In this document: in pieces, positions 21,107 to 32,287 of the stretch
Layout of the letters: every line of letters begins with the position of its first letter
How positions within the stretch are numbered: position 1 is the first letter of the stretch
The notes under the pieces: model-generated
The model's input: the letters and a program-made list of their open reading frames with translations, nothing else
What the model was told of the DNA's origin: nothing
Databases searched by the model: none
Source: Hawksworthiomyces lignivorus
Lineage: Eukaryota; Ascomycota; Sordariomycetes; Ophiostomatales; Ophiostomataceae
DNA: 64,000 bases
Direction: 5' to 3'
Assembly (NCBI GenBank): GCA_002917075.1
Contig: NTMA01000069.1
Location: 62,001-126,000, forward strand
Program-made: the position numbers and the translations under genes

Positions 21107-22790
21107 GATAAGTTTTTCTGAAATAAGCAATAGTCTTGAACTTTCAAAACAATATTAATCGAGGTAATTCGAAGTACTTGAGTTACTACTCTTGTAGAAA
21201 CAGATATTGTCGTCATTGTCTTGTCGCAGAGCAGAAACAAGAAAACGGCCAGAAGTTGGGGCGCTGAGCTACCTTTTAAACGGAATCCGAGAAGCACCGT
21301 CCATATTCGCCGGGGTCTTCTCTGGACTCTGCGGCCTGTTCATTTCAATCGAACCAGCGTCGTCGAACACAAAGCTTTTTGTTCCTAATTCTTCTTGTCC
21401 ATGGAGCATCTTTGTTGGCTATTTCGGTGGCCATTATTCGGCGCTGCACAATTTTCACATGCTTTGATGGCGTGGCCATCCCTTCTACATTTGTGCTTTG
21501 TCTAAAGGCAAAGGTCTATATTTTGAACTCTCGCCAGCAACAAAGATACATATTGTACGAAGTACGATTGAAAGAATGAGCACATGGTGGCTGGTGCGTC
21601 AGTTTGAGCTTTTTGGTACAATGAGCCCAACGATCCTACCGGGGTTGCACCGAGACGATATGGCCTATTTTCCGCTCGCTACTCTTGGCGTGCTCATCAG
21701 AGGAGCTCGAGTGGATTAGGTGATCATTGATTTTCACGCCGTCAAATGTGGTGCGCCCTCCAACTGTCTGTGGCCACCGTCCAATGTATGTACGATCGAT
21801 CTACACAAGTGTTTGTGCGCTTGTGCATCGCCTAGTTGGACAGAGACGAGCTACTGCAAAGAGCACGGCGCAACAAACGGAACAGACTCTCTTCAGCAGG
21901 TTTTCCTCAGCGCAAGATTCTCCTATAACTGCAGTGCGCCGCGGAAGCCAAGGGAATTAGAAGCGGGAAAAGAAAAGGCTGGCTCTCTGCTCAGCCTCAA
22001 ACCCGAAACGTCGGCCCGCCTTGTCGCACGTCACAAAGCACGCGACGCGCAAGCCCTTTTCGATACAGATAAGGTGAAGCATCATGCATAAATGTAGTTG
22101 TTTTGCTAAAATAAGAATGGAAATTTGCAAAAGCACAAACATGTTTTTTGTCCGTCATGCGGGGGGAGGGAAGGGGAGGGGACAATGAATGGCTTCTATG
22201 AATGACATGGAAGACTTTCGACACATGTACAGTATGTACGAGTAGTCTGTTCGCATTGATACAGATTGTAAGCTTTATGCTGCATTCTGCTTACATACAT
22301 ATATATGCATTTGACCTCTTTCAGACAGATGCAGCAATTACATTATCAGAAAGATGGAAACTAATACGTCTATGGCAGGTACTACGGTTTTAACGCGCAA
22401 AAACCTTCTGATTGCTATGCATATTGCCATCGGTCCTTCTCTTTTCGAACTCCTCGTTACCAGTTCCTCCGGTCTACCGCACTCCAGAACCATGTTTTCA
22501 TCCAGAGCTCGCTTCTGGGGGTTCCTTATCCCTCTACCCCCCTGCATGCTCCCCCCACTTGATGCTGCTTCGAGACGCTAGAGCCATACGCACGGGCTCA
22601 GCCATGTGTACAATACATAGCATCCCCCCTCCTTTATCTGCTGTTTAATCAATAGTAGTGTAGGAACGCCCCACTAACTTGTCTATTTGGAAAGGCTTGC
22701 TCACGTTTTCTACTAGGGGCTGGTCAGGGGTTGCCCAGGACAATGGACCTTTTTCAAGAAAGGAGTGTGTGGATTGCATGCAAGAGACGG

Positions 22791-22825
<35 letters not shown>
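22791..22825. repeat. A35 homopolymer
   Basis: Thirty-five consecutive A. Either a slippage-prone microsatellite or the poly-A end of an old retroposed sequence; no retroposon body is recognisable upstream. Confidence 0.9.
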
Positions 22826-22827
<2 letters not shown>

Positions 22828-23269
22828 TAGCGACAACGTCTCAATGGAACTGAGCAGAAAAGAAGAGGAAAGACGGAATGAAGGCCTCCAGAAATACGCG
22901 CGCAGTTGAATTCTCTCAGAGCTTTCTCTTTCCTCCTGTGCAATTGCAGAGAAAGAAAGCAGCATAAAGGAGATTTATGCCTGCTTGTGCTTTACGGAGT
23001 AAATTTATCGCAATTCCACCTTTAATCTTATTTACATGCTAAGACTAGGCCCTGGGCGTCGATGGCTTCATTGTGTGGGGATGGCAGCAAGGTTTAGGTC
23101 GCCTCACAGTGTTGTCTTCTCCATAGCATCCTCGTACTTTTGAAATAATTTACAGTTGACTACGAGCGTAGTGGCTTTTCTAATACTGCGCATCTCAATC
23201 GCTTTCCCTAGTCAACTTTACTTGCACTTTACCTAATGCTGACCGGGGTCTCCTCTCGTACTCCCAATC

Positions 23270-23520
23270 GCCAAGTCTTACCAATTTTCTTTCTTTTTCG
23301 CCTCCGGCCCCTGTCGGCCTTTCCCGCTAACACTTTTCTCTTCAGAACTGTTTTCGGCAAGAGTCCACAACGGCTGCAGCGTGTGTGTGAGCTCTTCTCC
23401 TGTTTCTGCTCCTTTCTATTATCTTTTGTTTCTATCTTCTTCCCTTTTTTTCACTCCTCTCTCTCCTATCTTTGTTCATTTAGTTATCTTGCTCTTTGCA
23501 TCCACTCCTTTCCCATAATT
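23270..23520 (+). promoter_or_regulatory. Pyrimidine-rich leader upstream of small protein gene
   Basis: Dense C/T tract 260-510 bp upstream of the ATG at 23780, typical of a fungal transcription-start region. No upstream intron was identified with confidence. Confidence 0.45.
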
Positions 23521-23779
23521 GTCTTTCTCTCATATTCATATTCATTTGGCGTCAATTGTCTTCTGCGGTTGACCCGTTATTCTTTGGTTGTTCCAATTGG
23601 TCTTCAGCTCCTTTCCAAGAAGAAAACAACATCAGGTCGCTATACATTCTTCTGCAAGAAAAAAAGCAGCTCGCTCGACTTTTGGCCAATTCCGAATACG
23701 ATCAACTCAGGGACCAACCTGTTATTCCCCAGACTCTTGAAATTTGATTACATTCCGCCTATCCACTCCTACATTCACA

Positions 23780-24103
23780 ATGCCCAGCTTCATCGAGCGT
23801 ATCCAGGCGAAGATCGAGCTTTTCCGGCTCGAGCAGCGATACACCCGCCGCCGGAACCGCCGGTCTACGTTTGTGTCCAATGCTATCTATGTCGACGGCG
23901 AGTACGTTTACCAGACACCTGCCTCGACCGGCTCCTCGTCCAACACCTCCAACACATCCGCTTCTGTTGCCAGCAGACAGTCTCGCTCATCACAGTCGCC
24001 CAACAAGCTTCGCAACCGTTTCTCCATGCCGGCTTTCGGTTCCAACACCCGCCCACAGGACTGGCGGCCCGATGCTCATCCTACGATAGATGAAAACTAC
24101 TAA
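23780..24103 (+). CDS. Small basic uncharacterised protein (107 aa)
   Basis: A short real gene. It opens with an amphipathic, Arg-rich helix (MPSFIERIQAKIELFRLEQR, then YTRRRNRRS), passes through VSNAIYVDGEYVYQTP, has a long Ser/Asn/Thr linker (about residues 50-78) and ends in RFSMPAFGSN, DWRPDAHPTIDENY. I believe similar small proteins occur in other Sordariomycetes, but I cannot run the search. The start at 23780 is preceded by the favourable context cacaatg. No signal peptide, no zinc motif, no membrane segment. Function unknown; the basic N-terminal helix could bind RNA, DNA or membranes. Confidence 0.75.
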   Translation: MPSFIERIQAKIELFRLEQRYTRRRNRRSTFVSNAIYVDGEYVYQTPASTGSSSNTSNTSASVASRQSRSSQSPNKLRNRFSMPAFGSNTRPQDWRPDAHPTIDENY

Positions 24104-25041
24104 ATGCTCCATTGGGCGATTTAGGTGTTGGCGGGCATCAAACTTTTTGCATGACGCAGTCCAAGCCCATTCAGACCAAGGCTGTGTTGCGATATGCCTC
24201 GACAGACTTTGGAGTCATTGTCTAGCATTGGACACGAGCCGAGGGCACGAAGCATTGATTACACTCAGCGCGCGCCTGTATTTCTTTCTTTCCTTTTTAG
24301 AGATTATCTCGTTTCTCGGTTTTCAGGAGGCTCCCCTTACGATTAAGGAATGCGGCATCGGTCTCTGACCTACCTTGGAAATACCCAAGACTCCCCACGT
24401 TTTGGAAACACAACATTCTTCGACGTTTATGGCTCACTACATTCACTGGAAAATGTCTAAGCGACTTTCGATTTTTCTTTTTCAAACCTCTCATTATCTA
24501 TTTTTGTTTCTGCCATATTCCTTGTGCAAGGTGTGGCAGCTTACACTAAGACCTGCGAAACGATTAGCGAACAATTGCGCAAATTTACTCAGCACCATCA
24601 TTTCTATTTTCCTTTATAATATATGATCTTAACAAATAGTCGTTTTTTTCACGTCAACAGGCCTGGAGAATCTCGAGAGGAAAGGGGGACGTTAGCAAAG
24701 GTCGAAAAGCAGCACAGCTTTGCATGATCAGCTGCTGTTCTTGTATATACTGGTCTCATTTGGATACATCTTATATACAGTTTTGGATTTAACTGCTCTG
24801 ACTTTTCCTTTTCTGGAATTTAGCATCTGCAAATGCATGCTGACAATCCACAGAGAACATGCTATATTCCATGATGAAACATTTTCCGTAATCTACCAGT
24901 GTGAGACAACAGGACTTGGCAGTCTCTAGCTAGAATCACTGTCCACCAATGGGTTTACTCATGCATCTCTTCTCTTGCAGCAAAAGAATGTGGTTTATTC
25001 ATAGACAGCCCAATTCATGTCTCGGCTTCTCTGCTTTGCAT
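24104..25041. other. Intergenic region between convergent genes
   Basis: 3' flanks of the small basic protein (+) and the AA12 enzyme (-). Nothing recognised beyond AT-rich spacer. Confidence 0.6.
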
Positions 25042-26562
25042 CTAAGCGCCATCAATAACGTGGAGCTCACCAGATGCGTCAGAAGTGAAATAGATACGCC
25101 CCTCGACGTGTGGGTCCCAAGCGAGGTGCACTGGTCGTACGCATTTCCCGGGACAGCTCGTAGAATTGGTGTTGCTCACGACAATATTCTCGGCCTTTTT
25201 GCTTGTGGATGGCTCCTTAGGCATGCCGTCCTTGCCAAAATCAATGCGTGATACTCGGTACCCTTCAGCGGGTTGTTTGTCCCTTGATATGTCAGTACGC
25301 AGCTTGTCCCCTGCTGCACAACGAACAGCAATCTGCTTCAAACACTCACCAGCTGCCGTGCATAGTGACATATGCAGCACTTCCATCTTTGCGGAACTTG
25401 ATATCCAGAGGGGCCATGTGCGAGGAGAAGACCAGTCGCGCAGGGTGTCGCTTTGTTTGGCACCACGAATCTGAGCCTTGGCCGGTGCCGTTGGCTGACG
25501 CCTCATTCATGAATGCTGTACCCACATCGATGTGCTTTTCAGCCGCATGCGGGATCAAGCTCGTTTCCCAGGCAGAGAAGCAATTTGGATAGCCATAGTT
25601 GGCGCCGAACTCAGCAGACTTCGTATCGTTGAGAAGACCATGGAAATTCATTTCTTCAGCAGGATTGCCTTGGTGAATATCCACACCATCACGCTCCATG
25701 TTGTCCATACCATTTTCAACAGACCACTGTTATGGTTAGTGTTGTGAACGGAAATATGGTAGTCAACAAGGATGTAAAGGAAGAGAGATGGGAGAAGAGA
25801 AACGGACAATGTAGTGAGTAGTCGGATCCTGACCCCAGCCAACAGAGTTCCGCAGGCCCCAGCCAAGCGTGGTACCAGCAGCCGTGTACGCTACAGACTT
25901 GGCAGCGATTTCCGTACGGTTGAAGATCTTGACCACGGCACGCCCGCTGGCCTCTTGTGCGGTGCCATTGTCGATGTTACCGTTGCTGCCGCGCTGCACG
26001 AGGATCAGCTCCGGGTCGGAGGGCGAGATGAAGAGCGTGCGCGTGTTGTGATAGCTGCCATTGATATTCATGTCCGTTATGACTGCTTTCTTGTTCGTTG
26101 CCATGCCCGTGGCCGGGTCGTAGTCCCAAGCAAAGACGGTCTGGATGGACGAGGCGTACACAGTCTTGCCATCGGGAGAAATTGCCAGCCCGTGATTGAT
26201 CTTGACGCAAGTTAGTGTCCAGACAGGCACAGTGGGGAAAAGGTTGGGTCTCTTACATTGCGGTCGGTAGCAATAGTTTTGCGCTCTGTCACGCAGACAT
26301 CGGTGATGTTGGTGGAGTTACCGCCTGCCAGGGTCAACCGAACAAGGCCAACACCAGAGCTGACGGCAATCATATGGCCGGTCGGGTCAAACACAATTCC
26401 CCGTGCTCCAGTGAGATCGGAGAGAATGAGCTTGGTGCGGTACCCAGAGGCGGCCGTCATGCTATACTGCTGTGTGGCATTGAGACACACATCGGCCGCA
26501 AAGACAGAAGGAAAGGCCCACGCCGTCAGGCTAGCCACGACGGCAGCCCGGAAATTGCCCAT
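25042..26562 (-). CDS. Secreted PQQ-dependent sugar dehydrogenase-like protein (AA12 / sorbosone dehydrogenase type)
   Basis: Predicted extracellular quinoprotein that oxidises sugars and passes electrons on. Exons 26257-26562, 25808-26200, 25350-25726 and 25042-25282 give 438 residues, the size of a bare six-bladed beta-propeller catalytic domain. The N-terminus is a signal peptide (MGNFRAAVVASLTAWAFPSV, cleavage near FAA). Family motifs include ARGIVFDPTGHMIAVSS, NHGLAISPDGKTVYASS, GLRNSVGWGQDP, WSVENGMDNM, DIHQGNPAEEMNFHG, YGYPNC and APLDIKFRKDGSAAYV. Several N-x-S/T sites fit secretion. There is no cytochrome b or CBM1 domain. The second intron has a GTCCGT donor, which is less standard. 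Ascomycetes are not known to make PQQ, so cofactor supply would be external. Confidence 0.88.
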
Positions 26563-27500
26563 GGTGACGTTGTAAATTGAAAGGAGCCGAAGAAGCAAGC
26601 TTTCAGAGTGTTGCAAGCAGGAGAAGGCTTATACCAAGAAGTGCCAAAGAGACCCTACCAAGAAAAAGACAGGCATCTACGAGTCTTGGCTCGGTACCTT
26701 CATCGACTTCAAATACTCTTCAGATTTTACGCTGGACAGCCCCCTCATGCCCATTTTATCAGGAATTGAAAGGCTTTCGGCTGTTACTCCAGTTATGGCG
26801 ACAGCACATATTAGCAAAACAAATGAAGGAAGTAAACTGCGCAAACCACACAAACGCTCAGATAAAACATATATCTGCAAGAAGGTAATTCGATTGTTGT
26901 ATGTTGCTTATAGAAGCTTGGCTGTATTAGCCTAAGCTAGATTCAGTTGGTGTCAAGCCTTTGGGGTAGCTCTCTACTCTTTACGTCTGCGGCATATAAG
27001 GATGACTCCCGGGATGAAGATGATAGAGAAAGCCTAAATGCAAACATGGGAATTTCTAGAATAATTTACTTAAAGTATTTAATACGGCAATTAAAAAAAT
27101 TCACCGAGGTCTGAGCATACTTAGAGAAGATATAACCAACGGAGAAACCAAGAAGGGGCTGTTGTGCTTTTAATACTGCGGTTAAGGACATAAAGCTCTG
27201 AGTGAGGATGGTCCATGCAAAGAACAAAATATTCTTGATATGTTCAAAAAAGATTATTTCTGCTCTTTATCCTCATAATTTCTTCATTGAAAACGACGCA
27301 ATATATGCATCAAGCCGCTAGCTTTGCTTCTTTACGGCTTGTCGGCAGCGCGAGTCAGTCTCGGTAGTAAAGCTTGTCATAGTCTTGGATAACGACTTCA
27401 TGCGGGGACAGAGCTTTGAAGGACATATTCACTGGAAGAATTAAATGAAACCACATAGCTTTAATAATAATAGAAATTGTAAACATGGAATTTTTTTATA

Positions 27501-27538
27501 TTTGGTAGCTATAGATTTATTTGGTAGCTATAGATTTG
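27501..27538. repeat. 19-bp direct tandem duplication
   Basis: Two adjacent copies of tttggtagctatagattt plus one variable base, differing only at the last position. Confidence 0.85.
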
Positions 27539-27892
27539 TAGATAGTCTGAATATTTGTCTTCGTAGGGCCAACTTTTTCATAGACGTTTCGATCAACTAA
27601 AAGCAACAAACATATCTCGTCTCCCACTGTGGACCACAAGAACTCTTGAGAAGAATGTGAAAGATGAAAAATAACCAGGATACGTTAAAAATGTTTTCTG
27701 TCGTGATTGGCTTGTCACATTGATGAGTATCTCGAAACCGAAATGGAGCTTGCACGCCATCCCAGACTCCTGGATCTGTGCGCAAACACAACAAAACGAG
27801 TGAAAGGTGAGACGAGCATCGTCTCACAAAGAACTCCAGATGGAAAGCTTAGCTTTTGAATTCCGATACTTTTCTATGTTCGTTTAAATACT

Positions 27893-27961
27893 TCCTCCGT
27901 CTTTTTTCCAACCTCGCTGTTTTCTTTCTTTCCCTTCCCTCATTTTCTTGTGTCCTCTCGC
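27893..27961 (+). promoter_or_regulatory. Pyrimidine-rich leader of the DUF3431 gene
   Basis: C/T-rich tract about 90-155 bp before the ATG at 28048, a typical place for fungal transcription starts. Confidence 0.5.
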
Positions 27962-28047
27962 AGACTTTATTTCCAGTGTCATTGCTACTCAGCAGTTGTG
28001 GACAAAACGAGTGCCTTCTAAAAACAACGTTACTAACTTGAGAGATC

Positions 28048-29207
28048 ATGGGCGTTCAGAGCAACCGCCAGGTGCGTGCAGCACTTGGATTTGTGCTGCG
28101 GCCGCTTCTCTTTGCAATTGCTCTTACTCTCTTTGTTCGCGTCTTCTTCTCTTCGTCATCCAAAACGTCCGCATATCCTAACCAATTACCGAAACTAAAA
28201 CCGAGCTCAAATGCGAACCCAGTTAAACCACAGAACGATTTCCCCGGGTTGAAACAACTACAAAACCAACCGGTTTTTGAACAAGAAGACCAGCCTCCGC
28301 AGGCTACAATTCACAATGCCGGAGCCGCAGCAGGAAGCGGAAGAAGCAGTGAGCTCACCAAGGCCCTTGTCGTCGCCTCTACCAGCAACATGCCGGAGGA
28401 TGAGGTCGCTTGGCTGGCTGACGTTCCCTCGGACTGGGCCGTGTACCAGTATGTGACCGACGCGCCGCTGTCGCCGGAGCTGGCCGTTCCTGTCAACAAG
28501 GGCAACGAAGCCATGGTTTACATGACCTACATCATCGACCACTACAGCAATCTGCCGGACGTCGTGCTGTTCCACCACGGGCACCGCCGGGGCTGGCACC
28601 AGGCCATGGACTCGCTCGAGGAGGTGCGGCGCCTGCGCCCCACCTACGTGGCCAAGAAGGGCTACGCCTCGCTGCGCTGCCTGCCCGGTTGCGAGAACAT
28701 CATTCCGCTGGCCGACTACGCCGTCGAGCAGTCCGAGTTCCGCCGCCACCGGCGCGACGTGCAGCTGACCACGCTGCTAGACGACTTCCTCGACAAGAGC
28801 CGCGGCGAGCTCGTGCCCAAGCGGCTGGCCTCCCCCTGCTGCGCGCAGTTCGCGGCCAGCCGCGTGGCCATCCAGAACCGGCCCCGCGCCTGGTGGCTCG
28901 CGCTGCGACAGTGGCTCATCGATACGCCGCTCGGAAACATGGAGAGCGGCCGGCTGATGGAGCACACCTGGCACATGTGGCTGGGAAACCAGTCCTACCT
29001 GTAAGCCTTTGATTTTCTTTCTCTCCTCCCGGGACCCTGCACTTCTCCTCCCCTGAGTCCAACTCTTTCATTCCCTTTGTGTCTTCCTTATTTTCCCGGA
29101 AATTGCTGACAGCTGGCGTTAGCTGCCCCGAGTACGAAGCCTGTCGGTGCCATATGTTTGGACTAGGAGAGTGCGAGTCCTATTTTGCGCTCGAAGACTC
29201 GATGTAA
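28048..29207 (+). CDS. DUF3431 family type II membrane protein
   Basis: Two exons (28048-29000 and 29123-29207) give 345 residues. A short basic cytosolic head is followed by one membrane anchor at about residues 12-34 (LGFVLRPLLFAIALTLFVRV), a disordered Pro/Asn/Gln stem, and a lumenal domain from about 110. DUF3431 signatures are visible: ALVVAS near the start, WLADVPSDWAVYQYV, NKGNEAMVYMTYIIDHY, VVLFHHGHRRGWHQ, and a Cys-rich end. Without the intron the frame would stop after NQSYL. Splicing adds CPEYEACRCHMFGLGECES, which restores the family's terminal Cys motif and supports the model. Members resemble Golgi-type glycosyltransferases in layout, but their activity is not established. Confidence 0.85.
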
Positions 29208-32200
29208 AATAGAGGATGGCGTGAGATGCTGGTTCATAGTTCAGGCGTTCTTCAATTTCTCTCCATTTCGGGCATTGCGTTGGAGTTTGAGAGGAGGTGG
29301 TATCTTCCTCGTTCCTAGTAGATACAAAATAAAATTATCACTTCGTCGTACGCTTGTGGCAGTTAACTGCGACAAATATGGCAATAAAAACGAAGTTAAA
29401 TAGAAAGAGGTTTTCATAAAATTATACAAGAGTAAGTAAATTGCTGTACTCCATAGATTTCTCCTTTTAAATAATTGCAAGCCTTACGAGTCGCATTCCT
29501 TCATCCACAAGCCTTTGATATGTCTTGGCAACTCGTCTCCACATGCGGCAAAGCAGTGCCAGTTCAATATGCGGAAACAAAGCGGAATGCCTTCAAGAAA
29601 AGATGTGGAGTGTTTAATATACCTGGCGGGTCTTAATAAAGTGACGTGTACCTGTGCGATAAGAGTACGTGTATAGGCACGAAATGTCGTAAGAATTCGT
29701 ACAAGGAGTGACTAACTAATACTGTAATATCTTTTGCGCGATCGAGACCACCCATGTGGAATTAGAAGACGTTTTGTTTCATGTGTGTACTAGAACCAAA
29801 CTGCTAGAATACACAGCCTGCAGTCTTACCTTTAGGGAGGCCATCGTCGGTCCATTTGCAAATTACTTCAAACTCCAATAATGAAAAACTCAAAATGAAT
29901 GGCACCCTGCTGCGAACGCTTCTCTTGCGATCAAAGTTTGCGAGCAACGACGCGGGACAAGGAGGCTGAAAATCTACGAAGTTGTGATGAGGACAGAGAT
30001 AACAACGACCACTAATCCTAGGCATAGACGAGAGAGACAGGGGATTCGTGCAAGCACAAACAAGCTCGAAGGCAAGGGTCTATTCTATGCAGCCTGCTTG
30101 TTCTCAGTCACCAAATTCTGTCGAGTAATTAAGCAAACTCCAAGCACAAGCCCACCTTACTGTATGTACATTAGACTTTGTTCTCCGTACTGCACCTCCG
30201 CCTACACCAGGCAGAGTGATGGCTCTCACATAGTATTCAACAAAATTTACAAGATGACTTCGCCCATGAGCATCCCTACGTTATTCGCTTTCAATAGTCC
30301 ACCTTCATGACAGAAGAAAAAAAAAAGTGGTAAGAATAGGCACGGGATACGCTTTCGATTCAAGACTTGCCCTTATCTAGCTGCTCTAATGCATCTGCAC
30401 GGGTGTGTTCCCTTGGCTGACGCGCCTAGCTAATGAGGAAAATGACGATCCTACGGGCCAGGCAACTTTGACCGGGGTTCTGGAAGGGTGGCCAGGTTTC
30501 GGTTAAAGGTGAGCAGCCTCAAAGAGACTCCCACAGTCATTTACATTATCATCGTACAGTCGTGGCATAAGAAGCATGTAAACAAAATGCAAGGATGAGG
30601 CTCTTAGCAGGACTCGTTTGCACTTGCCTGCATCGAGTTTATTGAAATTTCCATAAAAATAGCAAAAAGAGAAAAGAAGAAAAAGACGGGTGCGCCCGAG
30701 GGAAAAAAACAACAGAGCTAGAAAGCCACAGTGGATCAACTGCGCCTTAATCTTGGACCCCGTCTCGCCCGTCTTTACATTCACGCTACAAACATGTTGA
30801 TGTGAAACAGTCAGAACCTTGCACAGGGACAGTAAGGTTGCCAAGGCGGAAACCCCAAGAGCGACAGAAAACAGCTGAAGAGCCAGCAAGCCACGAAAGC
30901 CATGCCAAGTGCTCAAGCTTGTGAGAGCCAAGACTACAGTCACGTCATCTGGTGACTTCAACGGTGCACACCTGCTTTTCTCTCCCTTGCTCGTTCGCCG
31001 ATTTTTTTTCTTGTTCACGCTTGTCATTGTTCTCATCCGTCTCCAATATTTTGTTGTTCCACTCGTGGAGCGTAGTCCAAGAAGAGTAACCAGGGCGGAA
31101 GCAAAAAGCGACATCGGTTGGGGGGAGGCTGAGAACTTAAACCAAATCGCGTTCATTTCGAATCTTCCACAGCGGTCCAGACCGTTTTGTATCAATATTG
31201 GAAATGCTGCCACCGCCATTACAGACAACCGCGTTAAGAGAATGTATGGGCAATACCCGTGCTCAATATAACAGAGTCTTTCGCATTGGGCATCTGAATA
31301 GGACATCCGTGTGATGTGCAAACCAAAAAATGTTTTTCTCAGTGTCCCCCGCAACTGCCCAATCTTTCTTCTTGCCAAGACAGACGCCCAGAGATGTGCA
31401 GCCGGTTGGTCCAATCACCAAAAAGCGACAAGCTGCACCTTTGGTCACAAGAAGATGATGGACAGGGCGACGTTCTTAGCCTGAGGCGCAAGGCAGACAG
31501 TGCCTTGCAAGGTGAAAAGAAAAGAGAAAAATGGAGAAGAGCTGAGCTTAGCGAGTGGGACTGCTCCGTATTGGCAGGGAACTGCAGGCAGCGTTGCAAT
31601 TCCTTTCCTAGTCTCGCTAGTTTGAGTTGGTGGCGCTTGGAGCATCTGCCGTGCCCATCGTGCTAGCTTGATATTTTAGTGTTATTGATTCTCTGCGTGC
31701 AGTCTCACTGGACGAAACTGAGAACATATTGTCACAGAAGTATGGTATACCTTCATGCAAACCGCAAAGGTAGGACGGTGGCTGCCAATCACGCACGCGG
31801 CTCTTTGCAAAGTTGGGTAGCTGGTACAATATCGAGCACCTCCAAAGTAAGACGAGCAAAAGGTAAAGCGAGTAGGGCCAAGCTCGTATTCACCACGACC
31901 TAATAGGTACCTTACGTACAGGAGTACTTGCGCGAGTCTCAAGCAAGAGAAGATACAAGGCATGACGACGATCGAGAGAAACCCTAGAAGACGAAAAGGC
32001 GGCTTCTAACAAATGGAAAAAGAGAGAAGATCCTTGCCCTGGCGCAGTAATGTTTTGAGCTTTTCACAAGGCCTCCCTCCTTTTATTGCTCCTTGCCCGC
32101 ACTCCATTCCATTTCTGCCCTCCTCTTCTTCCTTGTCTCCTTCAAGTCAAACAACCGCAGCTCTCTCGTCACACAGAGTCTCGATTCCATCGCGAGAAAA

Positions 32201-32287
32201 TACGAGAACCTGGTAATCTCGTCTAGCCTCAAGCGCCTAAACCGAAAGTCTTGCATCATAAGAAAAGAAACGAAAGAAAAAAGAAAA
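29208..32287. other. Longest gene-free region (about 3.1 kb)
   Basis: No supported gene. A 303-codon minus frame (30503-31414) opens at TTG, is Leu-rich without domain motifs, and is not called. A C/T-rich leader (about 32076-32150) precedes the MARVEL-like gene. Confidence 0.55.

Larger units (their letters stand above)
21107..23779. other. Long intergenic region
   Basis: About 2.7 kb of promoter-side sequence for both divergent flanking genes. It holds a 35-A run (22791-22825), the 9-mer TACGGAGTA at 22993-23001 and a pyrimidine-rich leader (23270-23520). No coding-like frame was accepted. Confidence 0.6.
26563..28047. other. Intergenic region between divergent genes
   Basis: Shared upstream region of the AA12 gene (-) and the DUF3431 gene (+). 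It contains an AT-rich block (27000-27550), a 19-bp tandem duplication and a pyrimidine-rich leader before 28048. Confidence 0.6.

Noticed and set aside
23236..24093. 285-codon frame overlapping the small basic protein
   Set aside because: Its first two thirds translate a pyrimidine-rich leader (Phe/Leu/Ser); the 23780 frame has the protein-like features.
30503..31414. 303-codon minus-strand frame
   Set aside because: Opens at TTG, Leu/Ser-rich with no recognisable domain or plausible membrane topology.
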